DNA of 64,000 nucleotides. It comes from Liolophura sinensis (lineage: Eukaryota; Mollusca; Polyplacophora; Chitonida; Chitonidae). Of this stretch, positions 1-13,426 are shown in pieces. Each line of letters opens with the position of its first letter. The first letter of the stretch is position 1. The DNA lies in contig NC_088298.1 in assembly GCF_032854445.1 (NCBI RefSeq), positions 20,671,295-20,735,294 on the forward strand. Reading direction: 5' to 3'. Under the pieces are notes generated by a model. The model was given only the letters and a program-made list of their open reading frames with translations. It ran no database searches and had not been told where the DNA came from. Both the position numbers and the translations under genes were made by a program.

Positions 1-365
1 CTCATCTTCATCAATTGAGGTTAAAATACCTCTATATGTACCAAATATTCATGAGGAGACAGGTGAGACAAATCTTTGTATATCTTATCTCATCTTCATC
101 AATCGAGGTTAAAATACCTCTATATGTATCAAATATTCATGAGGAGACAGGTGAGACAAATCTTTGTATATCTTATCTCATCTTCATCAATCTAGGTTAA
201 AAAACCTCAATATGTATCAAATATTCATGAGGAGACAGGTGAGACAAATTCTTTGTATATCTTATCTCATCTTCATCAATCTAGGTTAAAAAACCTCATA
301 TGTATCAAATATTCATGAGGAAACAGGTGACACAGACCTTGGTGTCTCTTATCTCATCTTCCTCT
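1..365. repeat. 88-bp tandem repeat, about four copies, cut by the window edge
   Basis: Units start with ctcatcttcatcaat at 1, 89, 177, 266 and 353 (partial). Each contains tgaggttaaaatacctc-like and attcatgaggagacagg segments. The array probably extends to the left of the window. Confidence 0.9.
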
Positions 366-1854
366 ATCCACTTCTCGTTCTCACTGGTCCCTCTATTCCT
401 CAGCTGAAATCTTCCACCTCTTAATTACTGGTCTCTATTGGACCCTTTTTTCTCTGGTCCACCAGATCAGTGCTCCATTACTCTGACATGCCATTGATAG
501 TACATTAGGATACTCCACTCGTCGTTGATTTGAGTTGGGGTAGGGATGGGGTGGGAGGGTGGGGGGGGGATCTCATTTGGCAAATGGGCCAGCAAAATTC
601 CCAAAAGCCAGAGTGAATGGTTGACCATTAGTTTGTAGGGAGAGAGCTTTTCATCGGTGAACCCATTGGGGAATCTCTCTCAGGCAGCTGTTAATCCATA
701 GCCAAAACTCATCATCAGACTGATTGATTGATGGCACTGTGGGATTGATTGTCTTCATGCGGCTTGTTTGAGTTTGGAGTGAACATAATATAGATTTATT
801 TATTTATTTGATTGATGTTTTACGCTCTACACAAGAAATATTGTATGGGCAGAGCCTAGAGGAAACCCACGACCATCCGCAGGTTGCTTGCAGACCTGCT
901 CACTTACGAGTTACATGATAATTGGACATATTGTTTGCCTACTGTTTGACTCATTAATTTGATCAGTGCTTAAATCAATTAAAAGCTGATCATACGTATT
1001 ACATGTGTACCTGCACAAAACAAAAATAATTAAAAAGGAAATCAAGTAGAGGGGATGATAAATGTAAGTCATCAGGTGTTTTTTGTTTTTTGATTTTATA
1101 AGCCATTTTCATGTTAGTTTGAAAATAGCCATCAATACTGTTAGAGATAAAAAGGGTACTCTATCTCTGTATAAAAAATGCTCTTGAATAATTTAATAGC
1201 AGGTTTTTAGTATTTAAAGGAGAAAATGAATGTAACATGTTGGAAATCAAAAGATTGATGATTTTTTAAAGTTCTAAATATGAAAATTGTATGATTTTCA
1301 TTCAATGGAGACCTTCAGGGTTGATATTAGCAGCATTTTTCGTAACCATATCCAGGTAGCTCCTGGATATATACATTGTTTATAGATATGTCCTTCCACA
1401 GGTAAATCCACAGTGTCGTGTCAGAATATGTGTGTGACAGAAAAGCAGATTAATTTCTACCCTGATGATTATCACGTAGACAATGCTTTGATTGTCAGAA
1501 TTTTGAGATGATAGACATAGTAATGAAACCCTAAAACAACACAAAAAGAAAGATTAAAGTGTCCAAAACCGCAGGACTTTCAAGTTAAAGGGCGAGTGCT
1601 AGGCATCCACACAGCATATGTTGATAGATGTTGTTGTAAGCAGTTGTCAGCTTCGCAACCAGAATTGTCTCAAAAGCAGACAACAATTCAGAGATTCATT
1701 TCCCTGAAGTAGTAAGGCCAGATTCTGAGACTGAGAGATTAAAAGCGAAAGTGCAGAAGTAATCACTGTGTGTCTAGTAAACTTTTATTTATTATTTTTT
1801 TTTGTTTGTGTCTGGCCCAGATCTGAGTTCAGTGTGGATGAGAATTGATGTTTT
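366..1854. other. No gene seen
   Basis: AT-rich sequence with a G-rich tract near 535-570 (gggatggggtgggagggtgg) and the SINE fragment at 795-925. No exon-like frame. Confidence 0.6.
795..925 (-). mobile_element. SINE family A, 3' body fragment
   Basis: Antisense copy: tttatttgattgatgttttacg, then the aaacccacgaccatccgcag block. Lacks the tRNA-like head. Confidence 0.8.
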
Positions 1855-2445
1855 ATATTGAGGCTCAGGATTGAGGATTTAGTTGATGCTCAGGTGGAGG
1901 ATTTATGTTGAAGCTTTATCTTGAAGCCTAGGTTTGAGGAATTATGTTTCAGCTCTGGTTGAGGATTTATCTTGAGGATTTATCTTGAGACTTAGGTTGA
2001 GCATTTATGTTGGGCTCTGGTTGAGGATTTATCTTGAGACTTAGGTTGAGCATTTATGTTGGGGCTCTGGTTGAGGATTTATTTTGAGGATTTATCTTGA
2101 GACTTAGGTTGAGCATTTATGTTGGGGGTCTGGTTGAGGATTTATTTTGAGGATTTATCTTGAGACTTAGGTTGAGCATTTATGTTGGGACTCTGGTTGA
2201 GGATTTATCTTGAGGATTTATCTTGAGACTTAGGTTGAGCATTTATGTTGGGGCTCTGGTTGAGGATTTACATTGAGGATTTAGTTGATGCCCAGGTTGA
2301 AGATTTATATTGAAGATTTTGTTGATCTTCAGGTCAGGGTTTTAAATTGAGGATTTATGTTGATGGTCGAGTTGAGGACTTATATTGAGGATTTATGTTG
2401 ATGGTCCAGTTGAGGACTTATATTGAGCATTTATGTGGAGGATTT
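1855..2445. repeat. Degenerate minisatellite, unit about 50-65 bp
   Basis: Repeats of gaggatttatcttgagac and aggttgagcatttatgttg with variable spacing (clear cores near 1981, 2030, 2092, 2157 and 2217), becoming more divergent at both ends. Confidence 0.85.
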
Positions 2446-2954
2446 TGTATGGATTTATGTTGATTTAGTGTCTAGTCAATTCAAGATTTTGCCTTTTCTC
2501 AGGATGCGTAATGCTTTGAATATGCTGAGGCAATGACTCATCTCAGGACTTTGGTTAAGTTTACTGGCTAATGCTCAAAGGCTTTAGTCACAATTGTCAG
2601 GTAAAGGTTTTTTTGTGCTTACATATAGGTCACAGGTAATTTAATAATGGCGCATACTAGATAGAGCATCGGCCATGTGAGCAGCAGCTCATTAGTTCAG
2701 TCCGGAGTCCGGTAACACTGGACAGCTTCACAGGTAACACTGGTTGAGGTGTTATATCAGTTAAAGCTCTAGCCATCTTGACACAACAGGGTTATTGTGT
2801 TCTAAATTGTGTGAAATTAGAAAAACCAATTAATATAATAAAACCTAGAAATGGTGATTGGTTTGTGTACTGGGGGCTTTAGAACCTCATAATGATGTGG
2901 TCATAAGTACTAACAGCTCAATAAAAGGTAAAGAAATAAAGGCACTGAAATTTT

Positions 2955-3135
2955 TCAACCTTTTTGTATATTTGCAAAGTGTTTATTCAAGCATATTCTG
3001 AAGGCATTATTCTGTGTGGACTGATAAAATTGTCTTTTTTGTGAAGCCCTGAAATTGACCAATCCAACCAATGTAATTTCCTCTCCAGAATCAAATTAAA
3101 AATGTGCATAAATTGCACTGAAAGTTGCTCTTTTA
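2955..3135. repeat. Dispersed repeat C, upstream copy
   Basis: gactgataaaattgtctttt, tgtgaagccctgaaattgac, aatgtgcataaattgcactg. The same order occurs at 44965-45190. Confidence 0.8.
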
Positions 3136-3657
3136 TATTTGAAAATCTGGAGGAATTAGGGTAAGCACTGACATAAATCCAAAGCGAGGTATTTTAATTT
3201 CATGGTGTTTCCCTAATATGAGCCTCATCAGTTATTAGGTGTGCTTTGAGGTATGAGGACGGCTCAGAGTATCCATTAATTGAGGTGTTCAGCATGAGTC
3301 AAGCTTCCCAGGGACCAGGGATTCATAAATAAACAATCACCTCCCTATATGTCCTCGTCAAGCCATTAATGACTCACCTGTTGACTTCCTGTGAGAAGGT
3401 GATAAATAGATTTTGGCGGAGAGAATTCCGACACTTAGTCTGACCAATTGGGTCAATGCACCAAATGAACTTGATCCATTTCTCAATCATCGTACTTCTA
3501 GTGAGGGCGATGATAGACAGAACTTATGTGTATGTCCTCAGCCCAAAGGCATGAAGAGTTGCTTTGCCTGTATGTGGATTAAGGCCATCATTCAAGGCTG
3601 TTTGGCTAGTTAAGCTCGACTCTCTGTAGAGAGATGCGTCAGATGTTTGGTGTATAA

Positions 3658-4273
3658 GCGTTAGCATGTCAGGTACAAGCTTGAAAATAAGCAGTTAGCA
3701 TGTCGGGTACAAGCTTGAAAATAACCAGGTAACATGTCAGGTACAAGCGTGAAAATAAGCAGTCAGCATGTTAGGTACAACCTTGAAGATAAGCAGTTAG
3801 CATGTCAGATACAAACTTGAAAATAAGCAGTCAGCATGTCAGGTACGAACGTGAAAATGAACAGTTAGCATGTTAGGTACAAGCTTGAAAATAAGCAGTC
3901 AGCATGTCAGGTACAAGCTTGAAAATAAGCAGTCAGCATGTCAGGTACAAGCTTGAAAATAAGCAGTCAGCATGTCAGGTACAAGCTTGAAAATAAGCAG
4001 TCAGCATGTCCGGTACAAGCTTGAAAATAAGCAGTCAGTATGTCAGGTACAAGCTTGAAAATAAGGAGTTAGTATGTCAGGTACAACCTTGAAAATAAGC
4101 AGTTAGCATGTCAGGTACAACCTTGAAAATAAGCAGTCAGCATGTCAGGTACAACGTTGAAAATAAGCAGTCAGCATGTCCGGTACAAGCTTGAAAATAA
4201 GCAGTCAGCATGTCAGGTACAAGCTTGAAAATAAGCAGTTAGCATGCCAGGTACAAGCGTGAAAATAAGCAGC
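3658..4273. repeat. 34-bp minisatellite, about 18 copies
   Basis: The unit is built from cagtcagcatgtcaggta and caagcttgaaaataag. Copies differ mainly by single changes (cagtc/cagtt, caagctt/caacctt). The array is compact, with no spacers. Confidence 0.93.
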
Positions 4274-7260
4274 AGTTGGACAAGGACAGTGTCCTGCAGC
4301 CAACAGTACATGCATATTGACAGACACCAGTGTTTTGGTACACAGTGAAACAGCTTTGTAAATAACATTGTAACTTCATAAGTACAAAGTACATGTACAT
4401 GTAGGTAGCCGAAAAATTTGCCATTTATGTCTCACACCAACAAGTTATTTACAGGTTTGCAGTACAAGAAGATACTTGTTCATACACTTGATAGTTTATA
4501 GCTCCTCACCAACAAGATGGCTATCTGTCTGTTTCTTTTTCAGGGTTGCACTATTTAGAAGCACACTTACATTTTAAACGGAAATACTTGATGCAACCAC
4601 TCAAGTTTTTCTGATAAGAAATTATTTATAGCTCCTCACCAACAAAATGGCTATCCTTCTGTTTCTTTCTCAGGATTGCACCAAGATTTTAAACTGAAAT
4701 ATTTTATGCCACCACTCAAGTTTTTCTGATAAGAAATTAATCAAACTTCACAAAGGACAGACTCTTTTAATTAACCCTTTATAGGTAGAAAAATCCATGT
4801 TAAGAATCGAGCAAAATTTGCCACCTTGAAGGATGCTAAACTCCTTTATAGAATTTATTGACTTTTATTGTATACCCATATTCCACAATCTTTTGGCATA
4901 AGAACGGGCAACTTTTAGTGTGATATGTGAAGCTGTTTATATTGTTTTTTGGCTGACTTGGTTGATTCGGCCACTATGTCAATAAATAATGTTGTCATGA
5001 CAGCAGGATTCTACAATGGTTTCCTCCCACCATAATAATCCTCAAATTCTAGGCAGACATTCTAGAGCTTAATGTCGACTCTTAAACCAAAGATGGTTAG
5101 CGGTCGCTGTGAGTTCACGTCCAGCTCATGCTGGCTTCCTCTCCGGCCGTATTAGTGGGAAGGTCTGGCAGAAACCTGCGAATGGTTGTGGGTTTCCCGG
5201 TTTCCTCCCACCATAATGATGGCCGCAGTTGTAGAAGTGAAATATTTTTCGAGTAGGGCGTAAAACACACCAATCAAATAGATAAATAAACAAATTTAAC
5301 CAAAAAAATTGTTTAAAACAAATGATTTTATCAGTCTACAAACAGAATAATGCCCTCAGACTAGGCTAGCCGTCCGGACATGCACTAAGGTTGAAAAATT
5401 ACAGTAGTTTAAAATTCAACTTGAATTGATGTTGCCAGTTCCATGACAGAGAAGTTTGGGGGGTTTTTTCTTAGTTTTTTTTTGTGAGGGTTAAGTAATT
5501 TATGTAATTCTTATTTTTAGGACAGATATTATTATTGCTTAATGTGATAAAATTACATTTCTCTCCCATTTTTTTTTATTTCTTGTTTAAGGAATAGTGA
5601 AGATATGTGTATACTGTTCATTAGATGGATTAAAAGAGAAACCGTGTATTCCTTATTTCAATTCCATCTTTACTGGCTCAAAAGAGCATGTCAGGTGTCC
5701 ACAAATTATTATATGAAAAAATAACCGTACAAGTAATTTATTTTTTGTAATGCTATGATCAGGTAAAATACCCTTGATTGCATGAAGGAGATTTATTCTA
5801 AATTTATTAAATATTAAGTCGCGGGATACCACATTTACATATTTAAGGAACTATGTGTATCTATGCAAGAATTGGGCGTGATTTTGTAAGTTATAGGTGT
5901 TAATTGTGGGGAGAAGAATTGATTAGTAACAGGATCAGTGTGTGATCTTAATACTCAGTCTCTTTAATTAATAATGTCACAGGGTACTCGGTATATGAAT
6001 AGCTTGTGTTGTCAAGACAACCATGATGACCTTTTGTAACTTTGTGGGGGTGGAAAGTCAATGGCTGTGTGGTGGACATGCTTGTCTCTTATCTGTTGAG
6101 AACAAGAGGTTTTAATTGGTTCGATTCCTGACCACTTTTGAACCGGGAATTTTCAAGAGTCAGGTTCAGACAGTGGTTTTCTTATTGGGTTTACAGCATG
6201 AAATCTTTATGCAGTTGTATGTGTACATGAAGTTGGAAGGCAACCTCTTGTAATCTAGGACCAATATGACATACACATTGAGAACTGCCTGGGGAGTGAA
6301 AAATCTGGGCCACATACATGTAGTTTTCCACTTATCGATTTCCCAAGCATGCCATATATTTGTAGTATTCAAACTTAATTACCCGATATGCAATATTTTA
6401 TTCAGTATTTAAACTACGGTAATAGTTTTAACTCCATAAAGTTGAATCTGCAAGATCAGTATACCCAAATATGTATATCTGCATGTAACAACAGACAATA
6501 AGACATCTGTTTCAGAAGGTTTTAGAAAGAAAGCACAATTGAATTGTGATTAAATATGTTTTGAAAAACAATCATGCTGGTATTTGAGGTTGTGTTTTCA
6601 ACTTTTTTTTTAAAACAATATTTTATTCAAACAAATGAACTGGATTGATAAAAAGGCTGAGCCTATATAAATATCTCTTCACAACTTGAATATTATGTTG
6701 TGACAGGCTTAAACTCTGTCTTTGGTATAAATGTTAGAATAGCTTTCATGAGCTTTTGGTCTAAGTTATCAGTTGAAACCAGAGATCGCTGTCAAATAAA
6801 AGAAGTGATGTTTAATAGAGCAGCAGTGTAGTTGAGAAGAAAGTAATATTGTTATAGAACATTGTTTAATAAAAGACAACAACAACAACAACAGTAGGTG
6901 TACAAATACTAGCATCATAATCACTTGCACGCAGTCAAGCCTGCAACAGAGAGATTGAGGGAGGGAAACGTACGAGAGAGTCTTCTAATGGAATTTTCAG
7001 TGAAATGGCGAAAAATCAATGGAGTGGCCCATCCTAGCTAGTGTGGCCGGCCTCTCTGCACACCTTGGTCCTTCCTCTATGCTGCTCATTCATTGGCTGT
7101 CTACAAACCCTGGGTTCTTGGATAGGCAGGAATATTGGGTATTGATTTTTTTGCTGGAATGGTTATGTTGGACAGTCAGGCTATGGATTCAGCATGGCAT
7201 TGTAGTGTGTGGACTGGTTACTGTGAGTATTGGGTTAAACGCAGGCTGTAAGGGCTAGCT
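4274..7260. other. No gene seen; repeat remnants
   Basis: Contains a local duplication (ctcaccaacaagatggctat near 4506 and 4628), the SINE at 5088-5290 and a dispersed repeat F copy at 5500-5700. No recognisable coding exon. Confidence 0.6.
5088..5290 (+). mobile_element. SINE family A, headless copy
   Basis: Contains ggtcgctgtgagttcacg (B-box area), ctcatgctggcttcctctc, ggtttcctcccaccataatg and the tail accaatcaaatagataaata. Confidence 0.9.
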
Positions 7261-7978
7261 GGCTTGCTCAGAAAAAGACGTGAAGCTCCCCGCGCCTGTG
7301 GGTCAGTCATTCAGGCAGATGGACTCGTAGAGCCTTCACATGCATATGCTCTGGCAGCCTAGAGCGGCAGCATCATCGGCCTTGTCCCTGTTGCACAGTG
7401 CACTGCATCTATAGGAACTGCCCGATACCGATACAGCGAAACAGAAATACCGATAACGCGATAACGTGCCAGGCGTGGATCCCGCAATATCGCCGGACAC
7501 ATTTCAGCTGAGGATCAACCTGCTAGGACATCATGTGTGTTTAGAGAGAAGCTCCTCTTGGCTGGGTTTAATAAATTTGTAGAGGTGGAGCTAGAACATC
7601 ATTTGGACTCGGGGGGTGAAACAACTGTAGTGCTTTACACTGTGGCGTCCTGTCTGAGATTGAGGAGATAATAGAAGTTATATCAGTTACCAACGGCCAC
7701 TGAAGCTGATCAAGCGACGGTTGGTACATATACCAGCCGTCCAACCGGATTTTGTCGCTGACACGGACGTGGATGTTTGTATTGTACGAAACAATGATGA
7801 CATGTCCTTGTGATGAGGATTTCGTCGTGAGTGTGGACATTGCTGACTACAGTTTGTGTCATTGAATGAATCATGGATGTATTGTCGGCGATCGCATACT
7901 GATGATCACGTAGCATGGAATATACTCGCGGTATAGTGGAATTCTGTGAAAGCCATTGCAATTTCTGTTCCCATTTTG
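7261..7978 (+). promoter_or_regulatory. Candidate promoter and non-coding first exon of the MAP3K
   Basis: This stretch is visibly richer in CpG than its surroundings (for example gataacgcgataacgtg and cccgcaatatcgccgg) and ends at TTTTG|GTAAGT (donor 7979), a good 5' splice site with no coding frame before it. The coding exon at 25027 needs an upstream non-coding exon, and this is the best candidate I see. CpG density stays raised to about 8400. Inference only; no TATA box or initiator was identified. Confidence 0.3.
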
Positions 7979-9194
7979 GTAAGTGGTTATAGGCTTATGT
8001 GTGTGTGTGTGTGGTTTCTTTTTCACATCTCCTAGTGCTCAACGACGGACGGGAAAAGAGGAATTTTCCGTTTGCCTTTCCATAGACACTTCATTTTTTT
8101 TTTTGGAGATGAGGATCTTTGGCTCTCTTTCCAAAGAAGAGGCTACATGCTGAGGAATGCGATTACGCTGGAATCTCAGATCGCTGATTGGACTGCACTG
8201 AGTAAAAACCCTACAGTTGTGTTTCTGTGCCAAACAAGGACGCTGGGCCAAATTCTTTCGGAGCCACCGAATCGCAATCGTCAATGAAGTATTGATCGGG
8301 AAAAGCGATCCCTCGACCCGTTCAGGGCGCGTCGTTTCCGCGTTGATTGAAACTCGCCGTTGTGTCACTGTGGACCGGTTTTGTTTGCCCATTCTCTTTA
8401 CCCAATACTGCAGACTCTAGAGGGGTAGCTATACGAGGGACAATCAGTATTTGGACACATTGATCTCATACAGCATAATTACGGCTGGCCACTGCCTCTG
8501 GGGGCCCTTGTAATGCCCGTAATTTACTGACCAAGCTTTGGCCGCACAGTTTAAATACATCAAGAGTTGAATACTTGACCACTAGGAACTTCCAAATCTT
8601 GCTGAGCAGTTTGTGAGAGTAAATTAGGCTTTCGCAAAAAGGTGCTTACTTAGGCTTTTTTTGTTGTGCAGAGTGTCTGACAGATTCTATCTTTTGATCA
8701 TACACTGAAAACGCCTGGTCAAGTTCATAAAAGTGGAAAACGTGTTAGAAAGCCATCATTACGTGTAGGAAGAGCTCTGTTCATTGATTCAAGGATTTCA
8801 GTGGACGAAAACATTTCCTGATTGCATTACACATTTTGAAATCAGAGCCATGTCCCAGCTCTCACCGACATGTGTTAAATTGCTTCTGGCCATATTTGGA
8901 ATCTAGAAAGCTCTTAGTCTGTTTATTGGGCAGTCTTAACCATTCCAGCCTGGGAGCAGACCAACAAGCTACCATATACTACTGTGGCTGTGTACCAGGA
9001 CTAAAGAAGTTCACTGAGAGTTCATTTTCCCCACCTTCTCTATACTCAGGATGAACCTGGATTGCGATTGGACTCTAAAACAAACATCAACAGGTAATAT
9101 ACATGTACAGTGGGTATGAAGTCACATAGATGGTTTACACACGTTACATTGTTGTACAATAGCTTTATAGAGAATCTTTTCCTTAAAGTAATTT

Positions 9195-9345
9195 GGGGTC
9201 TGTTGGCAACTTGTGGATGGTTGTGGTTTTTCCCCTAGGCTCTGCTTGGTTTCCTCCCATCATAATGCTGGCCGCCTTAGTATAGTGAAATATTCTTGAG
9301 TATGGTGCAAAACACCAATTAAATAAATAAATAAAGTAATTCACG
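9195..9345 (+). mobile_element. SINE family A, 3' half
   Basis: Body and tail only: tggtttcctcccatcataat, gtgaaatattcttgagtatg, (aaat)n tail. Confidence 0.88.
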
Positions 9346-10119
9346 TAAAACTGAAAGTATATTGTGTGTTTCAATCCTGCTTTTGCAGTGACAGCTTGTG
9401 GGCAAGCTGGTGATGTACATAATTTTCATGCATTAAAAGAGAACAGTCAGTCCAGCTTGGACCTGAAAAATAGTAATTTGCATGGTCAGCATTTTATACC
9501 ATGAATTTGACACCAAGGTAGACAGCCAGACAAATTGAAATACCTTCTGGAATATAATTCATTTTTATCGTTATTATTATTTATTATAAATGCATAAATC
9601 TTATGGAGTGGTCTTTGGAATTTCAATCTTTAAAAGTGTATTTTGACATCTTGGAGTAACTTATATATTTATTTACTGGCAGGTATCACACAAATAATCA
9701 CACCTGGTAACATCCATAATGCATAATTTAATAAACAACAGGGTCAGCTGTTTATTTTTAAAGGTTACCTTTCATATTCATTCGTGATGAAACTTTAATG
9801 ACTAACCTGTGAATAATTGACCAACCACAGAGAGTTTACAGTCGTATTCTGCCATATGATAGGCTTTAAGTTGCATTCCTCGGCTATGAAATTACTAAGC
9901 TGAGGTCATCGAGGTAAACCTGAAAACTGATCACAAAACAGGATCTGTTAAGAATGCATGTAGGGAAATCAGTATTGTCATTATACAAAATAAATGAGGA
10001 TTTAAAGCTTTTCACCCCAGGCATTTTGATATTAAAGCTTTAATTTTGACAAGTGAAGTAGTACCTTTATTTCTTTTCACATTTATACATGTAGTTTTTA
10101 CCATGATGAAAGAAGCACT

Positions 10120-10290
10120 TTTCCTTCATAAAGGCCTTACTGTTACATATTTCTTTCAAGTTTACGGACAGATGTTAGTAGTGCTGAAAGCAAAAATGAC
10201 ATTTCTCTCCCATTGCTTTTTTTTTGGGAGGGGAGGGGAGGGGAAGTAAAGATGTGGATTTGCTTTACATTAGATGGACCTTCACTTCAG
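10120..10290. repeat. Dispersed repeat F
   Basis: ggacagatgttagtagtgct, gacatttctctcccattgc, gtaaagatgtg and acattagatggacc recur in order at 5500-5700 and 61710-61935. Confidence 0.7.
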
Positions 10291-11221
10291 AGAAAATGCT
10301 AACCTTGCAGAGCTGGAATTGTTTCCGTTGTATGTTAGGTTTTGCATTTTCCTCATTTCGTAAATTATTTCAAATTCCAGTGTGAAATTTTGAACAAGTA
10401 TTGAATTCTGATGGTTGTGTGTAAACATAGGTGTGTAAGATGATCTTTTTTCACAACTGTGTCGTACACAAGCAGATCAACACATATCTCCTGTGTATTG
10501 ATCAACGTGGCCGAATTCCCACTTTTTTATGCTGAAAAATGTTCAATTATTTCTTGCACACATCCTGGAATTAGTTGTTTTTTCCTCAGGGGTGCTGATG
10601 AGTTTCGATCATAGCGAGTTTCGTTGGGGACGGAGAACAAGAGTGGGGCAGTAATAGTGGTAATACGATCCCCAACACATTCCTGGCTCACCACGTTCAA
10701 AGCCGCTCAGTGGCCGTTGTTCGTGTAGATTTGTGCAGTGAAGCATAACGCCATTGTGGCAGATGGCCTCATTGTCAGTAACTGCGCTCCATTATTTATA
10801 CAGGCGTCCCGTCGTCTTGGGGCAACATAGTGTTCTGATACCGATTTGATTGGCGCGCCAGTGCACAGACGCAGTCTGGTATTCAACATGCGAGTGCATG
10901 TACGTTAGAAGCACATGTATATTAATGCATATGTGCTGCGCATAGAAAGCTTCCTTTATCCATCGCTTGTTGGAAACGCTGTTTAAGCCAGTGCAATGAC
11001 ACTTGTCCCAGTTTTTGATTTTAATGGTTTCATTTGATGTTTTGAGTAGATATACATTATTGGCTTTAATGTAGTAGAATCTTTGTTCTTTAATAGGAAA
11101 TGCAATAGAATAGATATACTGATACTGTACTAGTTTTTCATGTATCACTACAGATGACCTCTGACCTCTACAGATGAACTGACTTGTTCAACGTGCAGGA
11201 GACACCTGACATATCAAACAA

Positions 11222-11345
11222 ATTCATTTATTTATTTATTTGATTGGTGTTTTGAGCCGTAATCTTTAACTCACACCAACTGCATTGGTGAGAGGTTCTT
11301 TGGTCATTGCACAGTGCTGGCAGGCTAACCCCCTCTGCCAAGGAG
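11222..11345 (-). mobile_element. SINE family A, internally deleted copy
   Basis: The tail side (tttatttgattggtgtttt) is joined to the head side (actgcattggtgagaggttc), with the body missing. Confidence 0.75.
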
Positions 11346-12589
11346 ACCCCCAAAGCAATTTAGGTTTCAATTCAATTCAAACAAGAATTGGCCAATCAAC
11401 ATGCTGCAAATTCATTTCAATTTATTTTGACATCAGCCTGTGGATTTTGTAATGATGTGACAGAGTGCAGTTAAGTCAACATCAGTCAACAGCGAGATGT
11501 ACATGGCTGCAGGTGCTAATATTGAGTGTTTTATTCTGAACTCAGAGATTACTACGTCACCATGATCATTTCCATGCATAATAGTTTTCTGATTAAACTC
11601 AAATTGTCTTTTGAATTAAAATGCATTTCACGTCAAACTAACTAGAATTCAAGTATGAGTTCAAGTATGATTTGGTAAATCTGTATGCTGTAAATGTAAT
11701 TCAGTTCATTTTGAAATCCTTTCATTTAATGTTTTTGGTTGAATTTATTTTATAATGAAATCACTGAGTGCAAGCTGGCTACATCAGCTTTTTGCAGAAT
11801 GCTGTGGTTAGTGCAGGTGTTGTGTGTTTTAATATGAAACCGGAGATTATGCTGTTGACTTTGCTGTTGACTTTGCTGTTGATTGGTTCATAACCGCATC
11901 ATTTTCATACCTCCTACTACCTTTCTTAAACTTTAATTGTTTTATGAAAGTACCATTTTGGCAACGAACATACAAGAAGTCTTTGACCAGTTGGATAGTG
12001 TTGAATCTTTTTTAGCTTCCATTTCACACACTAAGCCTTTTAAAATGTATAAAATTGAAGAAGGAATAAGTGTTTTGGAATTTTTCAACCGTTTTGGATA
12101 CTTTGATAAAGTGATGTCCTCTAGAAATGGATAGGAAGGCTTAATTTAGATTCAGATGCCTTGTTTTCATACCTGATCGCCTTTAATATGTGATTTGTAA
12201 AATGAAAACTATATAAAACATATGCCAGGTGCTAATTTGTATGGAGGTGTGACATGGAAAATACGATGTTTTATCTCAAGGGGCACTTTAGAAGATTGAA
12301 AGCGCTAATTTTGTCAATTTTGATCTCTTTTTACACCCAAAACAGCACTTTTTCATCAGTGTATTTCTAAATTAACCCAGATTATTGGTCCTATATGCAT
12401 CATATGTTATACAAGGATAATGGCAGCCATAAACTTCGTAGTCAGAAGATACGAGCACATGTATAACAAGGGACTGTTTTGAGGAAGAACAATATCAATA
12501 TAAAGCCTTAAGTATTAAGTGCAAGAACCAAAGCAGTTACTCTTGCTCATTAATGTAAATGTTATTCATATCACAGTATTTAAACACAT

Positions 12590-12980
12590 GCCCTGTTTGT
12601 AAAGACATGTACATGTACTGTAATTAACAACATGTACTGTATGTAAACGCATGTACCTTATTGGAACACATCCTGTGTTGAAACACATTTACATGTACTG
12701 TAATTAAACACATGAGCTGTATGTAAACACATTTACATGTACATTATAAATTTAAACACATGTGACGTATGTAAATGCATGTACATGTAGTGTATCTAAA
12801 CGAATGCAATGTTTTTAAAGACGTACATGTGCTGTATTTAAACACATCTGCCATATGTTAATGCATGTACATGCGCTGTATTTAAACACATGTACCATAT
12901 GTAAACACATGTACATGTGCTGTATTTAAACACATGTACTGTATGTAAACGCATGTACATGTGCTGTATTTAAACAATGT
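12590..12980. repeat. Palindrome-rich tandem repeat (ACATGTACATGT)
   Basis: Repeated tgtatttaaacacatgta and gtatgtaaacgcatgtac segments, roughly 35-40 bp apart and often self-complementary around acatgtacatgt. Confidence 0.85.
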
Positions 12981-13426
12981 CAGTGCTGACAAAATTGATA
13001 CGCTTAGTTGCAGTATGAGATAACCTTTTATAAACCAAATAATTTAACAAGAACAAATATATATGATATTGGTAAGGTCAGTGTCTTACTGTTCTGACTG
13101 TAAAATACATGTATGTGCACTTTTTAACATGCAGTTAATGCATCGACAGTTTGCTTGCAGGCTATACAGCTTTCACTGATTTCCCATTATTCTGTATTCT
13201 TTTGTCATTATAGATTTAAGGAGATACATGACAAGTTGGAAAAAAATATGTGGTTAGTGTTTTTGAACGCCTAAAGGATGATGGATATGTTTGCCGAATG
13301 AGTTCTTGAAACATTGGCGTGGTTTTTATTATATGGAGATGGAGATAGAAAAATAAATCGTGTGTATTTGTTTTAGTGATATGTGATTTTCAACAAGAGA
13401 AAGAGCATTAGTGATTGTGTCATTTT

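Larger units (their letters stand above)
8400..13426. other. No gene seen; probable MAP3K 5' intron or upstream DNA
   Basis: SINE pieces at 9195 and 11222, repeat F at 10120, the palindromic tandem repeat at 12590. A second mildly CpG-richer stretch lies at 10600-10900. The small open frame 11937-12134 was not recognised. Confidence 0.5.

Noticed and set aside
3658-4273. CRISPR array
   Set aside because: The repeats are directly adjacent with no unique spacers, in an animal genome.
8039-8392. Minus-strand 117-codon open frame overlapping plus-strand frames
   Set aside because: Sits in the CpG-richer region where stops are rarer; no recognisable protein.
11937-12134. 65-codon plus-strand open frame with protein-like composition
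   Set aside because: Not recognised, no splice or start context, and of a length expected by chance in 64 kb.
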